This document shows positions 34,518-44,213 of a stretch of DNA of 64,000 nucleotides, one piece after another. The translations under genes and the position numbers were made by a program. Numbering within the stretch: the first letter of the stretch is position 1; each line of letters opens with the position of its first letter. Source of the DNA: Serpula lacrymans var. lacrymans S7.9 (taxonomy: Eukaryota; Basidiomycota; Agaricomycetes; Boletales; Serpulaceae); NCBI RefSeq assembly GCF_000218685.1, contig NW_006763301.1:682001-746000 (forward strand), in the 5' to 3' direction. Below the pieces are notes generated by a model, which was given only the letters and a program-made list of their open reading frames with translations, was not told the origin of the DNA and did no database searches.

Positions 34518-35674
34518 GCGGCCTTGTGCTCATCTCCTTCTTTGATTCGAACATTATTATATCCCCAACAAACATCCAGCTTAGTGAAGAATTTAGCACC
34601 TTTGAGCCGGTTTATCAGTTCTGAAATGAGGGGTAACGTATATCGGTTTTTGAACATGAGGGCATTAAGTTTCCAATAGTCTTGTACCGGTCTGAGGGAT
34701 CCATCCTTTTTCTTGATAAAGAAAAACGGGGATGCATAAGGGGATTTTGACACTCTAATCCTCCCTGTCTCCAGGTTTTCTTTTAAGAATTTGTCAAGAT
34801 GAATTTGTTCGTCGCGGTTAAGTGGATACATTTTACAGTCTAGACCTTTGGCTTCTGGCAGAAGTTCAATTGCGTGGTCCCAGACCCGTCGTGGGGGAAG
34901 TTTGTCAAATGACGCTTTTGTGAATACTGGTTCAAAATGATGATAAAACGGGGGAACGACGTTTCTGAATGTGAGTGTTGACTTTGCTCATTCTGATTCT
35001 TCCGCAATCTGCTGGCTTTTGGTCTGAGATACGTTGCTTTCAACGGAAATTTTGTTAATCCTGCTCTGTAGGTCTATAGCAATGACTCTATCTCCGTCTT
35101 CAAGGTGATACTCCGTATCATCAGAAGGGTACGTGATAGTGTTTGTTTGCCAGTTGATGTTGGGATTCGTGCGTCGTAGCCAGTCGTGTCCTAATAAAAT
35201 TCTGGTCTCCCTCTGTCCAGTAACCAGGAAGTCCATTAATTCCGTGCGACCCGCCACAGTTAGGCGAAGTGTCACATATTCTGTCAGAGGTCCAGTGCGA
35301 TTTTTGGTTCCATCTGCATTTGAAACAATAACATGAGTTGGAAGTGGTTTCGTGGAAATGTTGTGTTGCCGAACAAAGGCTTCGTCAATGATGGAGTCTG
35401 TGCATCCCGAATCTATCAGAACTGGTATGACATGCGTCTGGTGATCGTCAATGGTGGATAATTGACATTGTAACGAGAGTTTGCGTTGATGAGATGGGGG
35501 AAGGGATGCGAAATCTTTGATCACATTCAACTGCTCTACGATGTAATCTTCATCGTGTTGTTTGAGCAAATTGAGTGTATCCGTCGTGATATGTGGGTAA
35601 CACTGGGGTGAGGCCCAGTTCCGAACCAATGCTTTGGCTCTTTCTTCTTTCTGGTCTTTAATTCGTCGAGCCAA
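34518..35674 (-). pseudogene. Gypsy element 1 pol: protease and N-terminal RT, interrupted
   Basis: The protease-like part has VIPVLIDSGCTDSIIDEAFV near 35,400 (Asp-Ser-Gly active site) and RILLGHDWLRRTNPNINW. In the same frame a TGA near 34,988 follows EESE. The reading then goes on through RRVWDHAIELLPEAKGLDCK and MYPLNRDEQ into the reverse transcriptase (FFFIKKKDGSLRPVQDYWKL, FTKLDVCWGYNNVRIKEGDE) and stops at HKA, where LTR B begins. The continuation is at 26,512. The element is dead through insertion, a stop codon and rearrangement. Confidence 0.9.
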
Positions 35675-35793
35675 CCATTCCGCTGAATGTGGCTTAGCAT
35701 ATTTCTCAGCACGTAGGTTTTGGGAAACATGTTTCGATTTATCAGTTACAAATACATTTTCCGAACCGTGCTTACTGGTCAGAGAGTCCGTGC

Positions 35794-36834
35794 TTACTCC
35801 TGTCCTTCGAGAAAATCCTTCGTCTTTGTCTCCTCCTGGGTTGTGGTTGCTTCTCTAGCTGCAACTTTCTTCAGAGGGCAGTTCCTTGCGATATGACCCG
35901 GCTGGCCACATCCGTAACATAATCTGAACCGACTCTGTCGGTCTGTATCCATAGGTACACCTTGTCCGGGAAATACACCTCTCTGAGGTTGATCCTCAAA
36001 CCTTCTTGCATACTGATTCGTCTGGGTTTTTGCCATCTGCTGTGGCTGCAGCTGTTGCACATGCTGGTGCGTATACGTCTGTTGTCTGTAGATAGGTCAC
36101 GACGGCTGCGTAACTTCTCTCTTTCGTCTTTCGTCTAACTGGAACTCTTCTCTCCTTGCCTCCCATGCGTAGGCTTGCATTTTCCACTCAGCAAATGTTT
36201 TCGGTAGGTCTTTCTGGATGATGACAAAATCACAGATTCGAGAGTGAAGATTCTTTTTGAGAATGCGATTGATCACGTCAAAGTGAGTGGTAGCGTCATA
36301 TCCGGCCTTGTCCATGAGCGTTGTGAAGTGGCTAAAGAATTCGTCGCAATGCTTATTCTCCTGTTTGTATATTTTGATCTCGTTTACCGCCTGCGATCTT
36401 TCGTTTGGATTCCCGAATACTTGGGCTAGATTGGTTAGGACGGTCGAGAGAGTCGGCCATATGGGGGTAGTTGCATCGAGAGCTTTGGTAAGCACATTCT
36501 CTTTCCAAGCTTTTACTGTCGATGTTCCTTGGTCGCTGATTTTGGACAGGAGGTAGATGAGTTTCGTTTTCTCGTCTGGAAAATAGGATGCATAGGCGGT
36601 TAAGTATAACTGTAATGCTTGGCGCCATGCTATGAATCGTTCCTTTTCTCCTTTGAATTCGAAGGGTTCTGCTGCTAGAGTTACTTTGCCGTGTAACTGC
36701 GTGGGATTAGACATGGATGGGGGTTTTGGAGGAATTGGAGGTGGAGGTGGGTGTGTAGGTGGTAGAGGTAGGGTTTGTCTGGGCGGAGTTTCCGGTTCTA
36801 TGGACGGCTTTGGGTTTCGGTATTCGGAAAACAC
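35794..36834 (-). pseudogene. Gypsy element 1 gag with CCHC knuckle
   Basis: The ORF from 36,834 starts MFSEYRNPKPSIEPETPPRQ. A proline-rich region precedes the gag core (PFEFKGEKERFIAWRQALQL, LAQVFGNPNERSQAVNEIKI, LPKTFAEWKMQAYAWEARRE). A stop near 36,097 separates it from the next open stretch, 36,060-35,794, which has the knuckle CYGCGQPGHIARNC near 35,910. Core and knuckle are normally one protein, so at least one lesion is inferred. The gag-pol junction lies between 35,794 and 35,674. Confidence 0.82.
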
Positions 36835-36859
36835 TTTTGAAGATGGAAATGAGGTTTAT

Positions 36860-38264
36860 TTAATTTGAGTTGTAATCAAACTCGTCACTCCAATCGTTAG
36901 AAGTAAACCCAAAAATATTCCCTTCTTCTTCCAAATCTCTTTCTACCTGTGAGCTAGTGGTAGAGTTACTGTCCAAGTTCGAGGTTGCTTCGTCTGGTGA
37001 GGGGGTCCTTTCAATAAGAATGTTTCCTTGGATCAACGATGAGACGGGAGGGATATAAGAGAAATTTCCTCTAGTCAGATGGTACCCTCGTTTGTACTGC
37101 GAGTAGACTCTGTTGTTATCTCGAATAAGCACTCCCCAGAACTCGGTGTTGATTTCGGTAACAATGAAACAATCTGTGGGGTGGCGGATGACTAAATCAA
37201 AAACTTCCTTTGCGTAGTTTTGGTATTCTCTGAACAATCGGCAGACGTTCCTGATCTGTCTTTGTTCTCTTTCCCAATCTCTTCCTTCGAGGATCTCATG
37301 TCTGATCTTAAACACTAGTCTGCAAAATTGTGAGATGCAGGCTACTATCCTTCGTATTGCGTCGCGGCAGAAAGGGGTGACAACTAATACGTGGACTCCT
37401 GTTTTAAGATAGTCTCGTGGGTTAAAGGTGTTGTTCTGTTCAGGAGTGAGGGGAAGGTCAAAGAATGGTATTTCCCGATAGAACTTGATGAGATCGGTTT
37501 CGTAAATTCCAATTCTTGTAAAAAGAAGTTCAAGAGGGGTAGGATTAAATGACGCTGTAACGTATATGTCAATTCTGGATGGTTCAAGATAGGGCGTAAG
37601 GAATTCTAGATATGGTGCGGAGTAGGGCCTTCGGTGGATGATGATTCCACAGGGAAGTAGGTAATGAATTTCTCTCCCGTCCTGTTCTGGTGAGAACGCG
37701 AGTTGGGGAGTTTTGACGTAGTTCTGGAGGTGATAGATGCGTGGGGAGATTCCGTCGGATAGTATTAGAAGAGCTGTTTTATGTTCTGCTGCCCGTCGTC
37801 TGAGGGCTCGTCTTTCTTCACTGTTGTTCCGACAAGGGGGTTCTAGAATTCTCTGTTTGTAGACTTCAATCAGTAGGTGCTCTAGGTGTATCAAATTGAA
37901 CCTGAACAATTCTCTGGATGCTTGATCGGATTCCCAGAAGCAGGTTCGAGCAGCTGCGGATGCGTCCACGAGTAAGCGCGACGTATTGGCGGAGTTGGGA
38001 GATTTTGAATGCTAAATCGTTGACGGCTAGAACTAGTCCTTCTAGTTCAGAGATGGGGGAAGAGGCGGCTGATGAGTCTTCGTAGTACTCAGTTTTTGTG
38101 TCGCTGTGGGCAGGCTGGGGGTCCGTGGCAGCGTTGACAGGTACTGCAACGTGGAGGTCTCTGTTGTTGAGGGCGCGGTGGAATTCCTTGAGTGAACGGC
38201 ATTCTTCGTCCGTTACTAGACTCTCTCTGATGTTCGACACTTTGACGATTGTAGAAGTGATCAA
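36860..38264 (-). pseudogene. Extra ORF region upstream of element 1 gag, function unknown
   Basis: Two overlapping open frames precede gag on the same strand: 38,264-37,866 (starting MITSTIVKVSNIRESLVTDE, with acidic and helical segments such as ELEGLVLAVNDLAFKISQLR) and 37,969-36,860 (369 codons, with ETDLIKFYREIPFFDLPLTP, VLVVTPFCRDAIRRIVACIS and HPTDCFIVTEINTEFWGVLI, ending in an acidic tail). Their overlap suggests one protein split by a frameshift. The long ORF is compositionally protein-like. No domain is recognised. Genes 5' of gag are unusual for Ty3/gypsy elements, so this may be an accessory ORF of the element or of another element next to it. Confidence 0.5.
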
Positions 38265-39231
38265 AGACGACGGCTAGGGTGAGGACTTGAGCAAGAACAA
38301 GTAAGAGTATTACTTCGAGGTGGGTAAGAATGTTGGAGAGGACAACTAGCTAGCTTAGCTAGAAGGCAAGTGGATGTTTTTAACGGGTAGGAGGACGGTG
38401 AATGACAGCACGTCCGAGGGATGAAGGAAAAGGTAGGTTAGGGCTATAATGGGTTCAAGCAAGATGGTGCGCTGTGAACAGATTGTAGAGTGAGTTTTCT
38501 ATTTTGTGAGGCAACGATAAACTATAACAAAAACGAAACCTGTCTCCTTCTGCACTTGCAGGGAGTAAGAGGTTCGATGAGCTTGAGGTCGACAGACACT
38601 AGTAAATATAGTGAGTAGAGGACTTTGAGAGGTAAGCTTCAAAGGTTCTTGTTGAGGAGTAAAGCGGGTAAATTCAGTAATAGAAAACTAAGGAGCCATA
38701 CATGAATAGGTAAGGCTTTATATAGGGAACTGTCCGTTCCTCAGACCAAAAGGAGAATATACGAAAAGTGGTCTGAGGAATCAATCGACCAATAAGAAAA
38801 AGGGAGAGTAACTATTGTACAACTTTTAACTTGATTAATCAGCAGGTGAGAGACTTGTACTAATAATAGAGGGTTGTCACGCGTGTTCAGGAACCGTATC
38901 CTCATGATGAGGTACGATCCTAAATAAGGTGTTATTAGTATTACCAGGCTTTACTGGGGCTTGGAGCTGGTTGGCGAGATGCCTACTACCAGTCCCTACC
39001 CAGTGTGCTGGCTGGCTGGGAGCGATACCCAGTCTCTGATCTGTGATATAAAATGGTAGCGATGGTTAAGAAAGCCTGTGAGGGCTATGAGAAGTAGAAC
39101 GGCAAATGATACCTCTAGCCCTAGAGCCAGAGGCGTAATGGGAAAAGCGTTCGAGAACCAAGACATAGCGAAGATAAGAAAATAATGAAATGGTCCTTCG
39201 GCCTTTATGCAGTTCGTTACACAGATGACTC
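38265..39231 (-). repeat. Probable 5' LTR or leader of gypsy element 1
   Basis: No gene is seen. On the minus strand TATATAAAGCC lies near 38,715-38,725, downstream of GGTCTGAGG repeats and of the block shared with 23,965-24,108. A long pyrimidine-rich leader then runs to the first ORF. This looks like an LTR promoter and untranslated leader. LTR ends are not defined; TGACAACCC near 38,880 is a candidate start. The stretch beyond about 38,900 up to the gap has no recognised content. Confidence 0.45.
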
Positions 39232-39623
39232 NNNNNNNNNNNNNNNNNNNNNNNNNNNNNNNNNNNNNNNNNNNNNNNNNNNNNNNNNNNNNNNNNNNNN
39301 NNNNNNNNNNNNNNNNNNNNNNNNNNNNNNNNNNNNNNNNNNNNNNNNNNNNNNNNNNNNNNNNNNNNNNNNNNNNNNNNNNNNNNNNNNNNNNNNNNNN
39401 NNNNNNNNNNNNNNNNNNNNNNNNNNNNNNNNNNNNNNNNNNNNNNNNNNNNNNNNNNNNNNNNNNNNNNNNNNNNNNNNNNNNNNNNNNNNNNNNNNNN
39501 NNNNNNNNNNNNNNNNNNNNNNNNNNNNNNNNNNNNNNNNNNNNNNNNNNNNNNNNNNNNNNNNNNNNNNNNNNNNNNNNNNNNNNNNNNNNNNNNNNNN
39601 NNNNNNNNNNNNNNNNNNNNNNN
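39232..39623. other. Assembly gap (392 N)
   Basis: A run of undetermined bases. ORFs drawn across it are artefacts. The gap at the edge of the transposon island suggests an unresolved repeat. Confidence 0.99.
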
Positions 39624-39822
39624 GCGTGAGAGAGTTTGTGTCTAAAAGAAGAATAAAGGCAGCGCGTGCATGAGAAGGTGGAGTTAGAACGAAAAAGGAA
39701 AGTGCTGCATGGCACAGAGTGTGAACTATAGTAAAAAGTTTAAAGCAGAGAATGAAAATTAAAGGAAAGGTCCGAAAATTGTGTTATCGTAATAACTTCT
39801 CTCAAGCTTTTGCGCCTGTACC

Positions 39823-40371
39823 ATGATGCCCCCACAAACAATACAGGTGTATCCCCCCTCAATGAAGATGCCACATGGAAATTATGATACAGTATTAATC
39901 AATACTGGCCAACAAGGAGGGATCTCAGGTTAGTGATGAAATGTCTCTCTGATCACATGCTGACTACTATCACACACATACAGCCGCTCAAGTTGCACAA
40001 ATTCGTATCATTTTCCAGCCGCTGGAGTCTCATGCAGAGAGACCAGAACACCCAGTGTTTGTTTACGCTGAGAATTTTGAGTTTGCGGGCACTCAAAGAG
40101 ACAAAAATGGCACAATATTAGAGGAGATGGATATCCAAATGTTCCTCCTTCGAAGGGGGTATTACGCACCAATATACCTGGTGAGTTGGTTCGAGCGGGA
40201 AGTATCTACCAACTAGATTCAATATTCCTTCCGGTTGACATCATCCCTGTTTTCGGGAAGGTGATGGATTGTCATATTGATGCTTCTAACTCTCAAGAAC
40301 TCCCCACTACATACTACTTAAACAACTTCTCAGACAAAAAAACCTACAACATGTTCATGGCAGAATTTTAG
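39823..40371 (+). pseudogene. C-terminal relic of a Plavaka-like (CACTA-type) transposase
   Basis: The reading PHGNYDTVLINTGQQGGIS, an intron of about 65 bases, then AAQVAQIRIIFQPLESH, PVFVYAENFEFAGTQRDKNG and DIQMFLLRRG is followed after a one-base shift in the G run near 40,155 by TNIPGELVRAGSIYQLDSI, VDIIPVFGKVMDC and ELPTTYYLNNFSDKKTYNMF. The order (YDTVLIN, AQ.R.IF.P, a FVYA..F segment, PVFG, TYYLN.FSDK) matches the C-terminal tail I recall from basidiomycete Plavaka transposases. The catalytic part is absent, so it is a relic. The family name is from memory. Confidence 0.5.
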
Positions 40372-40899
40372 ATTTCTTAGTAATGTCATAGCTTAGGGAA
40401 ATGTTATCATTTGATTGTGACCTTATTGTATGACTGCCGAGCTATCAGTATCTATCATTATCTTATCATGCCCCGAGTAATCTTATCATATTTTATGATT
40501 TTATCCGACTGTCCTAATCCATCTGATGACCTAAATTGGGCATTTTCTCTGAATCAACCAATTAGATGGTGTACTGTGAAGAAGCTCTGGATTGCAAATT
40601 GTGCTTGAGCCTAAGAAAATTTTTGCACTTTGCAGATGAGCCTAACATTGCAAGGACTTCACGCTCTGTGTATTTTCATTCCCCGCTTTAACCGAGAGGA
40701 GTTGGGCCAAAGCAAAAATCGATTTCCTTGAAAAGTGACAGTTCCCCTCTAACACTATCTCTTGGCATTGTAAAGTCATAAATAGTAGGATAATTCAAAC
40801 TGTAATTATTACACAAAATTTGCATACTGTGAGAACTACAAACACTATACACATAGGTGTCCTTTTCCAGAATGGGGTTCTCGGGATTCGGAAATACTC
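40372..40899. other. Intergenic, no gene seen
   Basis: AT-rich sequence with only short ORFs, between the transposase relic and duplication copy 2. Confidence 0.5.
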
Positions 40900-40958
40900 C
40901 GAGCTACTCATTCGATTCAATTCATGATGCTACCTTATTCGTAAGCTTAGCTGTCTAC

Positions 40959-41108
40959 GTCCAATTGGTGAAACCTCGGTGCGGATACACAAACCCCATG
41001 GAATGATGGCAACTGAATTGTGTCACCCTGCCGTCCAATTGGTGTAACCTCGATGCAGATACACAAACCCCATGGAATGAAGATGGCAGCTGAATTGCGT
41101 CACCCTGC
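40959..41108 (+). repeat. Tandem repeat, two units of about 74-76 bp
   Basis: The unit GTCCAATTGGTG...CACCCTGC occurs at 40,959-41,032 and again at 41,033-41,108 with a few substitutions and a 3-base insertion. Copy 1 of the segmental duplication has a single unit, so the tandem doubling came after. The second unit runs into an 18-bp perfect palindrome, GTCACCCTGCAGGGTGAC (41,099-41,116). Confidence 0.8.
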
Positions 41109-42475
41109 AGGGTGACAGAACAGACTTGGAAGGGTACCTGTTATTGATATTACATATTGAGATGCCTCGAAGCTGATCATCGTCACAGAAGGCTTACATT
41201 TGACCGCAGCACCACCGGTATGAGATACGATCCGAGTCTTTACTCGTAAGCTACTTTGAACCCCAAGTTGGGCCTCGGTTTGATGCATCACATTTGACAA
41301 CAGCAGGACACCGGTACGAGATATGGAGTTCACTTGTATGTTGCTGCCAGTGCCGTATATATGTACACTTCTGAGAAATGAATGCATGCGGAGGTCATAT
41401 GCATGATGGCGAGAGCGAGAGAAGATGACCACAGCCATTGTCGTGACTAACCAGAAACGAAACTAGAACCGCGATTAGCTTGAAAATTGACACATTATCG
41501 AGTCATGGTCACTACCAACGTGAGCTCGAGACTCTAAATTCCAAGTTATTAATGAAGAATATCCGAGTTGTCGCAAAACTCGCGTTCAGTGTAAACGCTC
41601 CTGGATAACTGAACAAGGTCCATTTATTTGAAATGATATATGCCGCGGACAATGCTTTCCTATTCCGCTCTAAACATAATAATTTTCTAAAGGATTTCAC
41701 AGAAGACTGTCCTGGCTTCCCTGGCGCCACGTAGCAGAATGTGACCGTGATCCTCTTCTTAGTAGAAGTCACGATCCTTGCGAACCTTATTATCAAACGT
41801 TGCAGCAGATGACCATTGATTGAGCCAACAAGTTGACGGTATGCCAGATTTGATGCGTGTTTACGAGTTCGAATTCCTTCTGATACTCATATGAATTATC
41901 AATAGCTGGTTCTGGTTCGGATGTTGACTCACTGGGAAGCGATGATCAAGGTCTCCGAGTTCAACGTTGTGTGCTGTTCGCTTCATTCTTGTGAATTGGA
42001 TACCTATCATGGAAGAATTCGGAGCATTGGTTTAACAGTCTAACAATGAGCTCAGACAAGTGCAAGTTTGACTCAGTAATCACCTAAGCAGAATACACAG
42101 GCCCGTCTCCACAGAACACAAAACTTTCAATCAAGATAATCGCTCAGGCTGACATACTTGTGAGTAACCTGGTAGGCCCCTATGGAGCCAGTTTGATGTT
42201 GACTTGACGTAGGGATTCTGGCTCCAACTATCCATGCGTTATGAGTCTTCAGCGCTTCAGCTCTTCTCGGGTCCCATTTTGACATGCCATTTGTAGACCG
42301 GCACAGTACTCCGACCGCTGGAGCTACAGGTAATTCCATGACCATCACAGTATGGAATTGCCCGTTGGACCTCGCCGTGTTTCTTGGGAGTAAACCTTAG
42401 AACTAAACAAGAATTGGGGGCGAAGTTACTCCTGTCCGCAGTGACCATATTTGCACTATCTTGAAGGGATTGTGC

Positions 42476-42482
42476 TATAAAA
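42476..42482 (+). promoter_or_regulatory. Conserved TATA box, copy 2
   Basis: TATAAAA is 92 bases before the D2 start and is conserved with copy 1 in position and context. Confidence 0.65.
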
Positions 42483-42567
42483 GACATGACCTTTTACCGA
42501 CAATGGACCCCAACATCCCACTTGCCTACTTGCCTACCTTCACTTTACATTTGCAATCCGCATTAAC

Positions 42568-43243
42568 ATGTCCAACACCGACACGCGTGATTTTAACCTT
42601 GATCTTGTCCTTCATCCTCTCTATGATAGTGACCATCCTCTAGGAGCTCACCTGAGGAACTTGGTCAAGGCAGGAAATTTCTCTTCTGACCCCAGCGCTC
42701 GGGTTGACATCACACCTCATGGTGCTGGAGGATTGAAAGCTACGGTGACTGTTGGTGATCCCGCCCACAAGCAGTTCCAGGGCTTTTTCGCTACTGGAAC
42801 TGGTGAGTCGCATTCAAGTTAATGTTTGGTGTTTTGTTTCCTGAGTCAGCTTACATGACCACTTATAGCAACATCTAACGTCGATGTTCAAAGCGCCACG
42901 GGTAGACTGTTCTATCGTGGCTCTCCCCCTGCAGATGGAGACAACAAGTTCTGGATTCAGCAATTTCCAGGGCCGACTCCCAAGGAAACAGGCCGGCTCG
43001 TCCTCGAGTTCTATACCGATGAAAGGCTTACCGCAGTTGTAAGGTTTTATACACCTAGCTTGCACTGATCTCATGTTTACGATTGTTTCTTGGATCGTTC
43101 CTACTTATCGCTGTCCTATGCAGTTCAAGAGTAAGTCAATATAAAAACTGGATGTTGTGTTTCACTCATAGTATTGTCTCTTTACAGCCGATCGTGGCAA
43201 TGGTGGCACGGAAGGTTCTGGAGCGTGGGCAACTATCAATTAG
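42568..43243 (+). CDS. Small protein D2 of the unrecognised two-member family
   Basis: The start MSNTDTRDFNLDLVLHPLYD at 42,568 continues DHPLGAHLRNLVKAGNFSSD, ITPHGAGGLKATVTVGDPAH and FQGFFATGTG. After an intron it reads SNVDVQSATGRLFYRGSPPA, DGDNKFWIQQFPGPTPKETG and LEFYTDERLTAV. A second intron (gtaagg near 43,039 to gcag near 43,123), a micro-exon of 7 bases and a third intron join to DRGNGGTEGSGAWATIN, with TAG at 43,241-43,243. The product is about 150 residues, Gly-rich at the end, without signal peptide. D2 is taken as the ancestral form because its splice sites are complete. I do not recognise the family and propose no function. Confidence 0.65.
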
Positions 43244-43344
43244 ATGTTGCATTATGAGATGGGAGGAAGACAGCAATTACCTCTGTACTAGTATCAAATA
43301 TGCCTTGCTTATGAACAACTTGGAATGCGAGACTTATTGAAGTT

Positions 43345-44213
43345 TCAGCGAGCAAGTTGGATTTTTATTTTGACCGCATTCGGAGTACTATCTGCCAGTG
43401 AGCTATTGAACTGCGATCGCATGGCGTACTACCTAGCGGCGCCACGTACAGTCCGACTAATTCGTATCAACCTTGATGAGAGGACGTACTCTTGATATTC
43501 GCAATGGGAAAAGTGCTTCATCGAGTAAAAGCAGAACTAGATTATTGTTTTATTAGGGGGAGTTTCATACTCTGGTGCTGAATGTGATTTATCGATCGAG
43601 GGATACCCATGTGGATTCTTTGACCTGATGGTAAGAATCCGCATCCCTGCTTGGTAATACAGGAAATTCAGCTCGTTCAGGAAACAGAACCCCTTTCATG
43701 GATGTCGCAGTACACTGATCCACTGACTTCAGCTACACGGGTGATATTCTCGATACAAGAATAAGTGCCTGCGGAGCAGGGTGATGCGAAGCTGAAAACG
43801 AAGACCCGGCGTTAACTTGACCGTAAAGCCATCACAACGAACTCACGGCGAACACTGACAGCGACTCCATCATTTGCGATCCTAGCAAAGACTGTTGCTC
43901 TTTGCAGCCATTCAAGGATTGCATTCAATTGAACGGGGAAATTTGCATCTGGATAAGGAAGGAGATGCAATGGAAGGCGCAGCAACAGGTGGACGTCGAT
44001 GAAAGCACCGCTCGGCGAGTTGCAGAGAACGGATTTGCTGATTCGATTCGCTATGGCTAGAGGGATTCGACTAGACAGCACTTGACAAGCAAGTGACTAA
44101 CGTGGTCATGGAGTTTTGGATGGTTAAAAGGACAAGTGTTGGAAACAAAATGCAGCATTCCCAACTCACTGAAGCACCCACACTATACTATCAACCATCA
44201 CATTCCACTCAGC
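43345..44213. other. Intergenic, no confident gene
   Basis: A 90-codon minus-strand ORF at 43,812-44,081 has a hydrophobic middle but no recognised domain or exon partners. The last part is the promoter of the next gene. Confidence 0.45.

Larger units (their letters stand above)
40900..43340 (+). repeat. Segmental duplication, copy 2 (partner 20,400-22,796)
   Basis: Same order and orientation as copy 1, about 20.5 kb apart. It contains the TATA box and gene D2, and lacks the 264-bp insertion of copy 1. Homology extends past the D2 stop: CTTGCTTATGAACAA and GTTTCAG are shared up to about 43,345. Confidence 0.8.

Noticed and set aside
38996..39715. Long open frames of 140-239 codons on both strands
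   Set aside because: They cross the 392-base run of N, which is translated as unknown residues; no real coding evidence.
43812..44081. 90-codon minus-strand ORF near the Tse2-like gene
   Set aside because: No domain, no exon partners and no conserved neighbour; length is compatible with chance.
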